NCBI RefSeq assembly: GCF_902706285.1
Contig: NZ_CACSKD010000017.1
Location: forward strand, 53,734-117,733
Length of the DNA: 64,000 nt
Direction: 5' to 3'
Source: Rhizobium sp. 18055
GTDB taxonomy: Bacteria > Pseudomonadota > Alphaproteobacteria > Rhizobiales > Rhizobiaceae
The translations under genes were made by a program, and so were the position numbers. Positions within the stretch are counted from its first letter, which is position 1; each line of letters begins with the position of its first letter. Shown piece after piece: positions 26,933 to 36,658 of the stretch. The notes under the pieces are model-generated. The model was not told where the DNA came from. It saw only the letters and a program-made list of their open reading frames with translations, and ran no database searches.

Positions 26933-27943
26933 ATGCTTTCGCAACTGGTTTCCGCTTTGGGGGTCGTGGTCGTCGCTGTCTTCGCATGCGCGGCCTATTT
27001 CTACTTCTCGAACAAGCTGCTCGATCTGGCGCTTCCGGTGAAGGATGGCGACATCATCGCCGCCTCGAAGAACCTCAACCGCCGCTCGGTGATCCGGCCT
27101 TGGCTGTTCCTGTTTCCGGCACTCTTCCTGCTCGTCGTCTATCTCGTCTACCCCGTGATCGCGACGCTGATCCTCTCCTTCTACGATCGCTCCGGCGTCG
27201 AGTTCGTTGGCTTCAACAATTACAAATGGGCCTTCGGCGACCGAGAATTCCGCCAGTCGATCTTCAACAACATTCTCTGGCTCGCCGTCGTTCCGGCTGC
27301 CTGCACCTTCTTCGGCCTGGTGATCGCCGTGATGACCGACCGCATCTGGTGGGGCAATATCGCCAAAAGCATCGTCTTCATGCCGATGGCGATCTCCTTC
27401 GTCGGCGCTTCGGTCATCTGGAAATTCATCTACGAATATCGCGGCTCCGGCACGCAGATCGGTCTCTTGAATGCCATCGTCCAGACCTTTGGCGGCACGC
27501 CGCAGGTGTGGATCTCGGTGCCCTTCTGGAACAGCTTCTTCCTGATGGTGATCCTCATCTGGATCCAGACCGGCTTTGCCATGGTCATCCTCTCGGCAGC
27601 CCTTCGCGGCATTCCCGAGGAAACCATCGAGGCCGCCGTCATCGATGGCGCCAATGGCTGGCAGATCTTCTGGCGCATCATGGTGCCGCAGGTCTGGGGC
27701 ACGATCGCCGTCGTCTGGACCACCATCACCATCCTCGTTCTCAAGGTCTTCGACATCGTGCTGACCATGACCAACGGGCAGTGGGACACGATGGTTCTCG
27801 CCAATCTGATGTTCAACTGGATGTTCAGGGGCGGCGGGGATTCCGGCCGAAGTGCCGTTATCGCCTTGATCATCATGCTCGCCGTCACGCCGATCATGGT
27901 GTGGAACGTCCGCCGCGCCAACCGCGAAATGGGAGGCAAGTGA
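26933..27943 (+). CDS. aglF: Alpha-glucoside ABC transporter permease AglF
   Basis: A 336-residue permease of the MalF type. An extra N-terminal membrane segment (about 4-25) is followed by the six-segment core. The ATPase-contact EAA loop is RGIPEETIEAAVIDGANGWQ. GGGGAGGG is 5 bases before the ATG. The stop is one base before the aglG ATG, which implies coupled translation. Confidence 0.94.
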   Translation: MLSQLVSALGVVVVAVFACAAYFYFSNKLLDLALPVKDGDIIAASKNLNRRSVIRPWLFLFPALFLLVVYLVYPVIATLILSFYDRSGVEFVGFNNYKWAFGDREFRQSIFNNILWLAVVPAACTFFGLVIAVMTDRIWWGNIAKSIVFMPMAISFVGASVIWKFIYEYRGSGTQIGLLNAIVQTFGGTPQVWISVPFWNSFFLMVILIWIQTGFAMVILSAALRGIPEETIEAAVIDGANGWQIFWRIMVPQVWGTIAVVWTTITILVLKVFDIVLTMTNGQWDTMVLANLMFNWMFRGGGDSGRSAVIALIIMLAVTPIMVWNVRRANREMGGK

Positions 27944-27944
27944 C

Positions 27945-29108
27945 ATGACCCTGTCCCGCAGCTTCCTCAAGATCGGCCCGGCCCGTCTCTTCGTCCACTT
28001 CGCAGTCCTGGTGATCGTCATCATCTGGCTGATCCCGACGCTCGGCATCTTCGTCAGCGCCCTGCGAGACAAGGACCAGATCGTCGTCTCCGGCTGGTGG
28101 ACCGCCTTCTCCGGCTCCTCGCGCACCGTCGCCGCCCGCCTCGGCGCCGCCGATCTGCAGAAGCCTGACGGCCCGGCATTCGTCATCTCAGGCAATGTGC
28201 TCGACGGCCAGGAAGGCCGCTCGATCAATGCCTTCGGCACCAAGGTCGCCCAGCCATCCGCCTACAAGGCCGGCGAAACTGCCGATCTCGGCGATGGCGT
28301 GTCGCTGCTCGTCAATGCCGACGGCAGCTACCGCTACATGAAGAACGCCGCTTTCGGCCCGGATGATGGCGGCCGCCGCGTCTACATCTCGGTCGCCACG
28401 CCCCCCGAATTCACCATGCAGAACTACAAGACGGTTCTGACGGGCGAGGGGATCGGCCAGTCCTTCATCAACTCGCTGACGGTGACGATCCCGGCCACGA
28501 TCATCCCGATCCTGATCGCCGCCTTTGCCGCCTATGCGCTGAGCTGGATGGAATTCCCCGGTCGCGGTCTGTTGATCGCGCTCGTCGTCGGCCTGATCGT
28601 CGTTCCCTTGCAGATGTCGCTGATCCCGCTGCTGCGGCTCTACAATCAGGTCGGCATGCTGCTGGACACGCCGTCCAAGACCTATCCCGGCATCTGGCTG
28701 GCGCACACCGCCTTCGGCATGCCGCTCGCGATCTATCTGCTGCGCTCCTATATTGCCGGCCTTCCCAAGGAGATCATCGAATCCGCCCGCGTCGATGGCG
28801 CCAGCGAGTTCGATATCTTCACCCGCATCGTTCTGCCTCTGTCCTTCCCGGCACTCGCCTCCTTCTCGATCTTCCAGTTCCTCTGGGTGTGGAACGACCT
28901 GCTCGTCGCCATGGTCTTCCTCGGCACCGACAGGGACCACCTCGTTCTGACCGGTGCGCTGAACGCGCTGCTGGGCTCGCGTGGCGGCAACTGGGAAATC
29001 CTGACGGCCTCCGCCTTCATCACGATCATAGTACCGCTGCTCGTCTTCTTCGCCTTGCAGCGCTATCTCGTACGCGGTCTGCTCTCGGGCTCGGTCAAGG
29101 GCGGCTAA
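27945..29108 (+). CDS. aglG: Alpha-glucoside ABC transporter permease AglG
   Basis: A 387-residue MalG-type permease. The first membrane segment (about 15-40) is followed by a large extracytoplasmic insert (about 45-155) and then five more segments. The EAA loop is AGLPKEIIESARVDGASEFD. The insert makes it longer than typical MalG (about 296 in E. coli). I see no frameshift; the insert is in frame and of normal composition. Confidence 0.94.
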   Translation: MTLSRSFLKIGPARLFVHFAVLVIVIIWLIPTLGIFVSALRDKDQIVVSGWWTAFSGSSRTVAARLGAADLQKPDGPAFVISGNVLDGQEGRSINAFGTKVAQPSAYKAGETADLGDGVSLLVNADGSYRYMKNAAFGPDDGGRRVYISVATPPEFTMQNYKTVLTGEGIGQSFINSLTVTIPATIIPILIAAFAAYALSWMEFPGRGLLIALVVGLIVVPLQMSLIPLLRLYNQVGMLLDTPSKTYPGIWLAHTAFGMPLAIYLLRSYIAGLPKEIIESARVDGASEFDIFTRIVLPLSFPALASFSIFQFLWVWNDLLVAMVFLGTDRDHLVLTGALNALLGSRGGNWEILTASAFITIIVPLLVFFALQRYLVRGLLSGSVKGG

Positions 29109-29153
29109 AATATCCCAAGACGCTATCAAGACAATAATCCAACAGGACCACTT

Positions 29154-30806
29154 ATGAGCATGGCTTCTCCATCGAACCTCACGGCTGACAAAGACTGGTG
29201 GCGTGGCGCGGTGATCTACCAGATCTATCCGCGCTCTTACCAGGACTCCAATGGCGACGGCATCGGCGATCTCAAGGGCATTACCGCCCGCCTGCCGCAT
29301 GTCGCAAACCTCGGCGCCGACGCCATCTGGATTTCGCCGTTCTTCACCTCGCCGATGCGCGATTTCGGATACGACGTCTCCGATTACGAAAACGTCGATT
29401 CGATCTTCGGCACGCTTGTCGATTTCGACTCACTGATTGCAGAGGCCCATCGCCTCGGCATCCGGGTGATGATCGACCTGGTCATCTCGCACTCGTCCGA
29501 CCAGCATCCCTGGTTCGTCGAAAGCCGTTCCAGCAAGACCAACGCCAAGTCTGACTGGTACGTCTGGGCCGATTCCAAGCCGGATGGCACGCCGCCCAGC
29601 AACTGGTTGTCGATCTTCGGCGGCTCGGCCTGGGCGTGGGACCCGACCCGCATGCAATACTACATGCACAACTTCCTGACCTCGCAGCCGGACCTCAACC
29701 TGCACAATCCCGAAGTGCAGAATCGGCTGCTGGAAGTGGCGCGTTTCTGGCTGAAGCGCGGCGTCGATGGCTTCCGTCTCGATACCATCAACTTCTATTT
29801 CCACGACAGGGAATTGCGCGACAACCCGGCACTGGCGCCGGCGCGGCGCAACGCCTCGACGGCACCGGCCGTCAATCCCTACAATTTCCAGGAACACCTC
29901 TACGACAAGAACCGCCCGGAGAATATCGCCTTCCTGAAGCGCTTCCGGGCCGTTCTCGAAGAATTCCAGGACATCGCTGCCGTCGGCGAGGTCGGCGACA
30001 GCCAGCGCGGCCTTGAGATCGTTGGCGAATACACCGCCGGCGACGACAAGATGCATATGTGCTACGCCTTCGAATTCCTGTCGCCCGATCCGCTATCTCC
30101 GGAGCGCATCGAAGACGTGATGAACGACTTCGCCGCCGCCGCCCCCGATGGCTGGGCCTGCTGGGCGCTCTCCAACCATGACGTCATGCGCCATGTCAGC
30201 CGCTGGGGCGCGCTGGTCGCCGATCGCGATGCTTTTGCCAAGCTTTATGCATCGATGCTGTTGACCATGCGCGGCTCGGTCTGCCTTTATCAGGGCGAAG
30301 AGCTCGGCCTTACCGAGGCGGACCTCGCCTATGAAGACCTGCAGGACCCCTACGGCATCCAGTTCTGGCCGGAGTTCAAGGGCCGTGACGGCTGCCGCAC
30401 GCCGATGGTCTGGGACAGCCAGGTTGCCCAGGGTGGCTTCTCGACCGTCAAGCCATGGCTGCCGGTCCCCGTCGAGCACATCCTGCGGTCAGTCAGCGTC
30501 CAGCAGGGTGATGAGAACTCGGTGCTCGAGCACTACCGCCGCTTCATCGCATTCCGCAAACAGTACCCGGCCTTTGCCAAGGGCGAGATCAAATTCATGG
30601 AGCCGCAGGGCGACATACTGATCTTCCAGCGCGATTACGGCAATGAGCGATTGATCTGCGTCTTCAACATGAGCGCGACCGAAGCCAATGCCGTTCTACC
30701 TGCCGGCGACTGGCAGGCGTTGACGGGCCATGGCTTCGTCAGCAATAACTATGGTGACAAAATCGATATACCGGCGTGGGGCGCGTATTTCGCGCGGCTC
30801 GCGTAA
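29154..30806 (+). CDS. aglA: Alpha-glucosidase, GH13 family (AglA)
   Basis: A 550-residue cytoplasmic enzyme that splits imported alpha-glucosides. GH13 motifs are clear: DWWRGAVIYQIYPRSYQDSN at the start, the nucleophile D210 in GFRLDTINFY, the acid/base E279 in AAVGEVGD, and the third carboxylate D343 in LSNHDVMRH. There is no signal peptide, as expected for a transporter-linked hydrolase. AGGA lies about 6 bases before the ATG. It is located between the permeases and the ATPase gene. Confidence 0.95.
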   Translation: MSMASPSNLTADKDWWRGAVIYQIYPRSYQDSNGDGIGDLKGITARLPHVANLGADAIWISPFFTSPMRDFGYDVSDYENVDSIFGTLVDFDSLIAEAHRLGIRVMIDLVISHSSDQHPWFVESRSSKTNAKSDWYVWADSKPDGTPPSNWLSIFGGSAWAWDPTRMQYYMHNFLTSQPDLNLHNPEVQNRLLEVARFWLKRGVDGFRLDTINFYFHDRELRDNPALAPARRNASTAPAVNPYNFQEHLYDKNRPENIAFLKRFRAVLEEFQDIAAVGEVGDSQRGLEIVGEYTAGDDKMHMCYAFEFLSPDPLSPERIEDVMNDFAAAAPDGWACWALSNHDVMRHVSRWGALVADRDAFAKLYASMLLTMRGSVCLYQGEELGLTEADLAYEDLQDPYGIQFWPEFKGRDGCRTPMVWDSQVAQGGFSTVKPWLPVPVEHILRSVSVQQGDENSVLEHYRRFIAFRKQYPAFAKGEIKFMEPQGDILIFQRDYGNERLICVFNMSATEANAVLPAGDWQALTGHGFVSNNYGDKIDIPAWGAYFARLA

Positions 30807-30831
30807 GGGACTTCTGGAGGAGGAGAACTCG

Positions 30832-31923
30832 ATGACTGGACTGACGCTCAAGGACATTCGCAAATCCTATGGTTCCGTGGACGTGCTCCACGGCATCGAT
30901 CTGGAGATCAAGGAGGGCGAATTCGTTGTGTTCGTCGGTCCGTCGGGCTGCGGCAAGTCGACGCTGCTGCGCATGATCGCCGGTCTCGAAAACATCACCG
31001 GCGGCGACATGTATATCGACGGCCAGTTGGTCAACGACGTGCCGCCCTCCAAGCGCGGCATCGCCATGGTGTTCCAGTCATACGCGCTCTATCCGCATAT
31101 GACCGTCTACGACAACATGGCCTTCGGCATGAAGATCGCCGGCGAGAACAAGCAGGAAATCGATCGCCGCGTCCGCGCGGCCGCCGATAGCCTGCAGCTC
31201 ACCGCCTATCTTGATCGCCTGCCCAAGGCGCTCTCCGGTGGCCAGCGCCAGCGCGTTGCCATCGGTCGCGCCATCTGCCGCAATCCCAAGGTCTTCCTGT
31301 TCGACGAGCCGCTCTCGAACCTCGACGCGGCGCTGCGCGTCGCCACCCGCATCGAGATCGCCCGTCTGAACGAACAGATGGCCGACACCACGATGATCTA
31401 CGTCACCCACGACCAGGTCGAGGCGATGACGCTGGCAGACCGCATCGTGGTGCTGTCGGCCGGCAACATCGAACAGGTCGGAGCCCCGCTCGAACTCTAT
31501 GAGCGCCCGGCCAATCTCTTCGTTGCCAAGTTCATCGGCTCACCGGCCATGAACGTCATCCCGGCCACGATCACCGCTGCCGGCGCGACCACGACGGTCA
31601 CCCTGACCGGCGGCAAGTCGGTGACGCTGGATATTCCGACGGCTGTCTCCGAAAAGGGCAAGACCGCAAGCTTCGGCGTTCGCCCCGAAGATCTGCGCCT
31701 TGCCGGTGCCACCGATGACTATCTGTTCGAAGGGGAAGTCTCGATCGTCGAGGCGCTCGGCGAAGTCACGCTTCTCTACATCGAAGGCCTCGTGCCCAAT
31801 GAGCCGATCATCGTCAAGCTGCCCGGCACCCACGACGTGAAGCGCGGCCAGAAGATGCATTTCTCCGCCGAGCGCTCGAAGCTGCATCTCTTCGACGCCG
31901 AGGGCCGCACCTACCGCAGGTAG
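30832..31923 (+). CDS. aglK: Alpha-glucoside ABC transporter ATPase AglK
   Basis: A 363-residue MalK/UgpC-type ATPase. Walker A (GPSGCGKSTLLRMIAG), signature (LSGGQRQRVAIGRAIC), Walker B (VFLFDEPLSNLD) and H-loop (IYVTHDQ) are present. A C-terminal TOBE regulatory region follows (about 235-360). ATG 30832, preceded by GGAGGAGGAG, was chosen over an in-frame start at 30730 inside aglA. It completes the aglEFGAK operon. Confidence 0.96.
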   Translation: MTGLTLKDIRKSYGSVDVLHGIDLEIKEGEFVVFVGPSGCGKSTLLRMIAGLENITGGDMYIDGQLVNDVPPSKRGIAMVFQSYALYPHMTVYDNMAFGMKIAGENKQEIDRRVRAAADSLQLTAYLDRLPKALSGGQRQRVAIGRAICRNPKVFLFDEPLSNLDAALRVATRIEIARLNEQMADTTMIYVTHDQVEAMTLADRIVVLSAGNIEQVGAPLELYERPANLFVAKFIGSPAMNVIPATITAAGATTTVTLTGGKSVTLDIPTAVSEKGKTASFGVRPEDLRLAGATDDYLFEGEVSIVEALGEVTLLYIEGLVPNEPIIVKLPGTHDVKRGQKMHFSAERSKLHLFDAEGRTYRR

Positions 31924-31939
31924 GTCTATCAACTATCTT

Positions 31940-31964
31940 TGGGCCGTTTGAATAAAACGGCCCA
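31940..31964 (+). terminator. Hairpin at the end of the agl operon
   Basis: A perfect 10-bp stem (TGGGCCGTTT / AAACGGCCCA) with a 5-base loop starts 16 bases after the aglK stop. No T tract follows, so it may be a weak or factor-assisted terminator. Confidence 0.5.
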
Positions 31965-32040
31965 GGGAGCTGCGGGTCTCACTTTCTGTTAAAGATCACT
32001 TGCTAGACTTTCCCTATTGCACATCTAGGGGAATATTTCA

Positions 32041-32451
32041 GTGGCGACACCTAACCCACAGTCCGGCAGACATTTTCTGAGCAAGGAAGAATCCTTCATG
32101 TACGACCGCGAAGTGCGGTTCAAGATGGAGGACACCATGAACGCCGCGCGTCTCGAATATACCGAGAAGGGCGTCATGAACATGGCATCGCGCCGCTGCG
32201 ACATTATTCGCATTTCCAAGAGCAGCGCGGTTCTCGCGATTCTGACGCAGTTCAACCTGCCAAAACAGTTTTACCTTGACCTTCCCGACGCCCGCATCAC
32301 CAAGATCGGCTGCATGCTGACGCGCGTGAATGCCAACAACACTGTCGAAGTCCGCTTCCTGCGGATGCTGACCGACAAGGAACTCAACAAGATCTTCGTC
32401 TACAGCACCCATCCGTCGCATCGCGACCGCGTGCTCGACATTCGCGGCTGA
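32041..32451 (+). CDS. PilZ-like small protein
   Basis: A 136-residue protein whose C-terminal 90 residues look like a PilZ beta-barrel (MASRRCDIIRISKSSAVLAI, then TVEVRFLRMLTDKELNKIFV). PilZ domains bind cyclic-di-GMP through RxxxR and D/NxSxxG motifs. Here the second motif reads RISKSSA, without the acidic residue or glycine, and the first is not convincing, so binding is doubtful. The GTG at 32041 has GGGGAA about 8 bases upstream; an ATG at 32098 with AAGGAAG upstream (117 residues) is an equally good start. It is a single gene between agl and edd, with hairpins on both sides. Confidence 0.6.
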   Translation: MATPNPQSGRHFLSKEESFMYDREVRFKMEDTMNAARLEYTEKGVMNMASRRCDIIRISKSSAVLAILTQFNLPKQFYLDLPDARITKIGCMLTRVNANNTVEVRFLRMLTDKELNKIFVYSTHPSHRDRVLDIRG

Positions 32452-32481
32452 TCTGCCGCCGTCATAGTCTTCAACGACAAA

Positions 32482-32504
32482 GCCCGCGAGATCGTCTCGC
32501 GGGC
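32482..32504. terminator. Bidirectional hairpin between PilZ-like gene and edd
   Basis: GCCCGCGAGA / TCTCGCGGGC is a perfect 10-bp stem with a TCG loop, 30 bases after the PilZ-like stop and 35 bases beyond the convergent edd stop. The T tract is weak on both sides. Confidence 0.6.
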
Positions 32505-32539
32505 CTTGCTGCTTCTATCGACAGTGCGAACGCTGCGGC

Positions 32540-34360
32540 CTAATGGAACAGCACGCTGGCGCCGCGGTCGGACGCGCCGACGGCACGGCGGAACGGGGCG
32601 AACAGCTCGCGGCCCATGCCGAACTCGTTGTCCGAGAGATCGACGACCACGGCCTCGCGCTCGGCCATATCGGCTGCATCGACCAGCACTTCAAGCGTGC
32701 CGGCGATGGCATCGAGGCGGATCATGTCGCCTTCGCGGATGCGGGCGATCGGGCCGCCATCGACGGCCTCGGGCGTGACGTGGATCGCCGCCGGCACCTT
32801 GCCCGACGCGCCGGACATGCGGCCATCTGTGAGCAACGCCACCCGGAAGCCGCGGTCCTGCAGCACGCCAAGCGGCGGGGTCAGCTTGTGCAACTCAGGC
32901 ATGCCGTTGGCCTTCGGTCCCTGGAAGCGAACCACGGCGATGAAGTCGCGGTTCAGCTTGCCGTCCTTGAAGGCGTCCTGCAGTTCCTGCTGGCTGTGGA
33001 AGATCATTGCTGGCGCCTCGATGATGTGCCGGTCGGCCTTCACCGCCGAGATCTTGATGACCGCCTTGCCGAGATTGCCGCGCAGCATCTTCAGGCCGCC
33101 ATTCGCCTGGAACGGCGTCTCGATGCTGGCCAGAACCTTCGGATCGACGCTTTTCTCCGGCGCCGGCTCGCGAACGATGTTGCCGTCGTCGCCAAGCCGC
33201 GGATCGATCGTGTAGGCCTGCAGGCCATGGCCGAACACGGTGCGCACATCGTCATGCACCAGACCGTGCTTCAGCAGTTCCTTGATCAGGAAGCCCATGC
33301 CGCCGGCCGCGTGGAAATGGTTCACGTCGGCAAGCCCGTTCGGATAGACGCGGGCGAGCAGCGGCACCACTTCCGACAGCTCGGCAATATCCTGCCACGT
33401 CAGCTGGATGCCGGCCGCGCGCGCCATGGCGACGATGTGCAGCGTGTGGTTGGTCGAGCCGCCGGTGGCATGCAGGCCGACGACGCCGTTGACGATCGAG
33501 CGTTCGTCGATCATCTCGCCGGCAGGCGTAAACTCGTTGCCCTGCGCGGTGATCGCCAGCGCCCGCTTGGTCGCCTCGCGGGTGAAGGCTTCGCGCAGCG
33601 GCGTGCCGGGGTTGATGAACGATGCGCCGGGCATGTGGAAGCCCATGATCTCCATCAGCATCTGGTTCGAATTGGCGGTGCCGTAGAACGTGCAGGTGCC
33701 GGGGCCGTGATAGGACTTCGACTCGGCCTCCAGCAGCTCGGCGCGGCCGACCTTGCCTTCGGCGTAGAGCTGGCGAACGCGCGATTTCTCGTCGTTCGGC
33801 AAGCCCGTCGTCATCGGTCCTGCCGGAATGAAGATCGCCGGCAGATGGCCGAAGGACAGCGCCGCAATGACGAGACCGGGCACGATCTTGTCGCAGACGC
33901 CGAGATAGAGTGCCGCATCGAACATGTTGTGCGACAGGCCGATGCCGGCCGCCATGGCGATCAGATCGCGCGAAAACAGCGACAGCTCCATGCCGGGCTG
34001 GCCCTGCGTCACGCCATCGCACATCGCAGGCACCGCACCCGCCACCTGCGCGATGCCGCCGGCCTGGGCCGCGGCCTCACGAATGATCGCCGGATAGGTC
34101 TCGAACGGCTGATGCGCCGAAAGCATGTCGTTGTAGGAGGTGATGATGCCGAGGTTGGAAACACGGTCGCCGGCCAGTGCTTCCTTCTCGGCGGGGGAAC
34201 AGACGGCGAAGCCGTGTGCCAGGTTCGCGCAGCCGAGCGAGGAGCGCATCACGCCCTTGCTCGCCGCCGCTCGTAATCGCTCGAGATAAAGCTCGCGCGA
34301 TGGTTTTGACCGTTCGACGATACGGGCTGTGATTGCGGCAACGCGCGAGTGAGCGGACAT
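32540..34360 (-). CDS. edd: 6-phosphogluconate dehydratase (Entner-Doudoroff)
   Basis: A 606-residue Fe-S dehydratase of the IlvD/Edd family converting 6-phosphogluconate to 2-keto-3-deoxy-6-phosphogluconate. Recognisable stretches are CANLAHGFAVCSPAEKEALA, GAVPAMCDGVTQGQPGMELS, GTCTFYGTANSNQMLMEIMG and LTDGRMSGASGKVPAAIHVT; the cysteines probably hold the cluster. Length matches Edd (about 603). It is the last gene of zwf-pgl-edd, 61 bases after pgl. The aldolase gene eda is not in the window. Confidence 0.97.
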   Translation of the reverse strand: MSAHSRVAAITARIVERSKPSRELYLERLRAAASKGVMRSSLGCANLAHGFAVCSPAEKEALAGDRVSNLGIITSYNDMLSAHQPFETYPAIIREAAAQAGGIAQVAGAVPAMCDGVTQGQPGMELSLFSRDLIAMAAGIGLSHNMFDAALYLGVCDKIVPGLVIAALSFGHLPAIFIPAGPMTTGLPNDEKSRVRQLYAEGKVGRAELLEAESKSYHGPGTCTFYGTANSNQMLMEIMGFHMPGASFINPGTPLREAFTREATKRALAITAQGNEFTPAGEMIDERSIVNGVVGLHATGGSTNHTLHIVAMARAAGIQLTWQDIAELSEVVPLLARVYPNGLADVNHFHAAGGMGFLIKELLKHGLVHDDVRTVFGHGLQAYTIDPRLGDDGNIVREPAPEKSVDPKVLASIETPFQANGGLKMLRGNLGKAVIKISAVKADRHIIEAPAMIFHSQQELQDAFKDGKLNRDFIAVVRFQGPKANGMPELHKLTPPLGVLQDRGFRVALLTDGRMSGASGKVPAAIHVTPEAVDGGPIARIREGDMIRLDAIAGTLEVLVDAADMAEREAVVVDLSDNEFGMGRELFAPFRRAVGASDRGASVLFH

Positions 34361-34421
34361 GGGAGATCCTTGTCTTTTCCTGGTCTACGATTGTCTGTTC
34401 GTCGGTTCCGTGCCCTGAGGC

Positions 34422-35120
34422 TTACGGAGCCCAGTAGATATCGAGTGGCGAAGCGGCGCGGCGCAAAATGGCGCGGATGGGCATCTCTGCCTCGTCGCCG
34501 GCACCCTCGGCTTTCGCCAGAACATCCTTCTTGCTCTCGCCTTCGATGTGAAGGATCAGCAGCTCTGCATCCTGCAGGCTGGAGAATGTGAAGGTAAGGC
34601 GGGGCTCGCCCGCACCTTCGGCATCCATGGTCATCACACCGCGCGGCGTCGCAGGATTCAGCGCAACGGCGAGATTGCTGCCGCCGGGGAAGAACGATGC
34701 CGTGTGGCCATCGCCGCCCATGCCGAGAATGACGACGTCGAACGGATTGCCGATCTTTGATGTCGCAGCAGTCGAGAGCTTTGCGGCTTCTTCGACGGAG
34801 GCCGCAGCCTGATAGAGCGGCTGGAACGTCGCTGCCTTGGCGCTGTTCTGCAAAAGGTTGCTCGCCACCAGCAGGTGGTTGGAGCGTGGATTGTCTGCCG
34901 GCACGAAACGCTCATCGACCAGCGTGATCGTCACCTTCGCCCAGTCGATGTCGCGTGTCGACAGCTCCTGAAAGAAAGCCTTTGGCGTCGAGCCGCCGGA
35001 AACGGCAATCACTGCCGTTCCCTTTGATGCGATAGCCATCGAAAGCGATGCAGCGACCTTGTCCGCAAGGTTGCGCGCCAGTTCCGCGGCGTTGGCAAAA
35101 TTGTGCATTGTCGCTGTCAT
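34422..35120 (-). CDS. pgl: 6-phosphogluconolactonase
   Basis: A 232-residue enzyme (DevB/SOL type) hydrolysing 6-phosphogluconolactone to 6-phosphogluconate. The phosphate-binding loop AVSGGSTPKAFFQELS, the VDERFVPADNPRSNHLL segment and ILGMGGDGHTASFFPG are typical. It starts 11 bases after zwf on the same strand, so the two are co-transcribed. Length fits the family. Confidence 0.96.
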   Translation of the reverse strand: MTATMHNFANAAELARNLADKVAASLSMAIASKGTAVIAVSGGSTPKAFFQELSTRDIDWAKVTITLVDERFVPADNPRSNHLLVASNLLQNSAKAATFQPLYQAAASVEEAAKLSTAATSKIGNPFDVVILGMGGDGHTASFFPGGSNLAVALNPATPRGVMTMDAEGAGEPRLTFTFSSLQDAELLILHIEGESKKDVLAKAEGAGDEAEMPIRAILRRAASPLDIYWAP

Positions 35121-35131
35121 CGTGCTCTACC

Positions 35132-36607
35132 TCAGATGTCGTCGTGCCAGGTGCGGCCGTCGCGCTCGATCAGCGCGATCGACTGGCTTGGACCCCAGGT
35201 GCCGGCAGTATAGCCCTGCACCTTCTGGCCGGTGGATTCCCAACCCTTGAGGATCGGATCGACCCACTGCCACGCCGCTTCCACTTCGTCACGGCGCATG
35301 AACAGCGTCTGGTTCGAACGGATGACGTCCATCAGCAGGCGCTCATAGGCATCGGGATTGCGAACCGAGAAGGCTTCGGCAAAGCTCATGTCGAGCGAAA
35401 CGTTGCGCAGGCGCATGCCACCCGGGCCCGGGTCCTTGATCATCAGCGACTGCTTGACGCCTTCGTCAGGCTGCAGGCGGATGATCAGCTGGTTCTGGTT
35501 GATGCGCCCGGCCGACTGGTCGAAGACCGAGTGCGGGATCGGCTTGAAGGTGATGACGATTTCCGACATGCGGCCGGCAAGACGCTTACCGGTGCGGATG
35601 TAGAAGGGCACGCCGGCCCAGCGCCAGTTGCCGATCTCGGCCTTGATGGCGACGAAGGTCTCGATGTTCGAAACGCCGCCTTCGAGTTCTTCCAGATAGC
35701 CCTTGACCGGACCGGTTCCCGAGGCGCCGGCGCGATACTGGCCGCGCACGGTGTTCTGCTCGACATTCGAAGCGTCGATCGGCTTCAGCGCCCGCAGCAC
35801 CTTCAGCTTCTCGTCGCGAACGGCTTCGGAATCCATCGACGACGGAACTTCCATTGCCACCAGGCAAAGCAGTTGCAGGATGTGGTTCTGCACCATGTCG
35901 CGCAACGCGCCGGCGGTGTCGTAGTAACCGGCACGACCTTCCAGACCGACGGATTCGGCGACGGTGATCTGCACGTGGTCGATATGCTGGGCATTCCACA
36001 GCGGCTCATAGAGCGCGTTGGCAAAGCGCAGAGCCATCAGGTTCTGCACGGTTTCCTTGCCGAGATAGTGGTCGATGCGGAAGATCTGCTCTTCCTTGAA
36101 GACCTTGCCGATCGTGTCGTTGAGCGATAGAGCCGAGGCCAGGTCGCGGCCGATCGGCTTTTCGACGACGATGCGGGTCGTCTTGGTGATCAGCTTGTGA
36201 TCGTGGATCTTCTGCGAGATATCGCCGAAAATGCCGGGTGCGACGGCGAGGTAGAAGGCGCGAACGCGATCCTTGCCTTCGTCGAGCAGCTTCTTCAGCT
36301 GGTCCCAGCCGGCGTCGGAGCGCGCATCGACCGGCACGTAATAGAGGCGCTGGCAGAACTTGGTGACCTCGGCTTCGTCGTACTCACCCTTTTTCAGATG
36401 CTCTTTCAGGGCATCCATCGCAAACTTGCGATACTCTTCGTGGGTCAGCGCGCTTCTGGAAGCGCCGATGATGCGGGTCGGCTCGGAGAACTGGCCTTCG
36501 ATCTGGCGATGGTAAAGCGCAGGCAGCAACTTGCGCTCGGCAAGGTCGCCACTGCCGCCAAAGACGACATAATCGAAAGGTTCAACGGGAATGATTTGGC
36601 TGCTCAT
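35132..36607 (-). CDS. zwf: Glucose-6-phosphate 1-dehydrogenase
   Basis: A 491-residue NAD(P)-dependent enzyme that opens the Entner-Doudoroff and pentose phosphate routes. The nucleotide-binding GGSGDLAERKLLPALYHR and the active-site RIDHYLGKETVQNLMALR are present. ATG 36607 (MSSQIIPVEPFDYV) was chosen over a TTG at 36622 and gives the length usual in rhizobia. It is the first gene of zwf-pgl-edd. The 134-base upstream gap contains the palindrome AATCGATT, a possible repressor site. Confidence 0.97.
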   Translation of the reverse strand: MSSQIIPVEPFDYVVFGGSGDLAERKLLPALYHRQIEGQFSEPTRIIGASRSALTHEEYRKFAMDALKEHLKKGEYDEAEVTKFCQRLYYVPVDARSDAGWDQLKKLLDEGKDRVRAFYLAVAPGIFGDISQKIHDHKLITKTTRIVVEKPIGRDLASALSLNDTIGKVFKEEQIFRIDHYLGKETVQNLMALRFANALYEPLWNAQHIDHVQITVAESVGLEGRAGYYDTAGALRDMVQNHILQLLCLVAMEVPSSMDSEAVRDEKLKVLRALKPIDASNVEQNTVRGQYRAGASGTGPVKGYLEELEGGVSNIETFVAIKAEIGNWRWAGVPFYIRTGKRLAGRMSEIVITFKPIPHSVFDQSAGRINQNQLIIRLQPDEGVKQSLMIKDPGPGGMRLRNVSLDMSFAEAFSVRNPDAYERLLMDVIRSNQTLFMRRDEVEAAWQWVDPILKGWESTGQKVQGYTAGTWGPSQSIALIERDGRTWHDDI

Positions 36608-36650
36608 GAGGCTATCTCTCAATCAGACTGGTTCGTGGCTTGTTTAATCT

Positions 36651-36658
36651 AATCGATT
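36651..36658. promoter_or_regulatory. Candidate operator upstream of zwf
   Basis: AATCGATT is a perfect palindrome with the AAnCGnTT core seen in many LacI-family sites. It lies 44 bases upstream of the zwf start, within an AT-rich stretch (TTTAATCTAATCGATTTAAA). The regulator is unknown. Confidence 0.3.

Noticed and set aside
32543..34276. 577-codon + strand frame over edd
   Set aside because: Edd is well supported on the - strand; the + frame mirrors it codon for codon.
35048..36130. 360-codon + strand frame over zwf and pgl
   Set aside because: It spans two well-identified genes and has shadow-frame composition.
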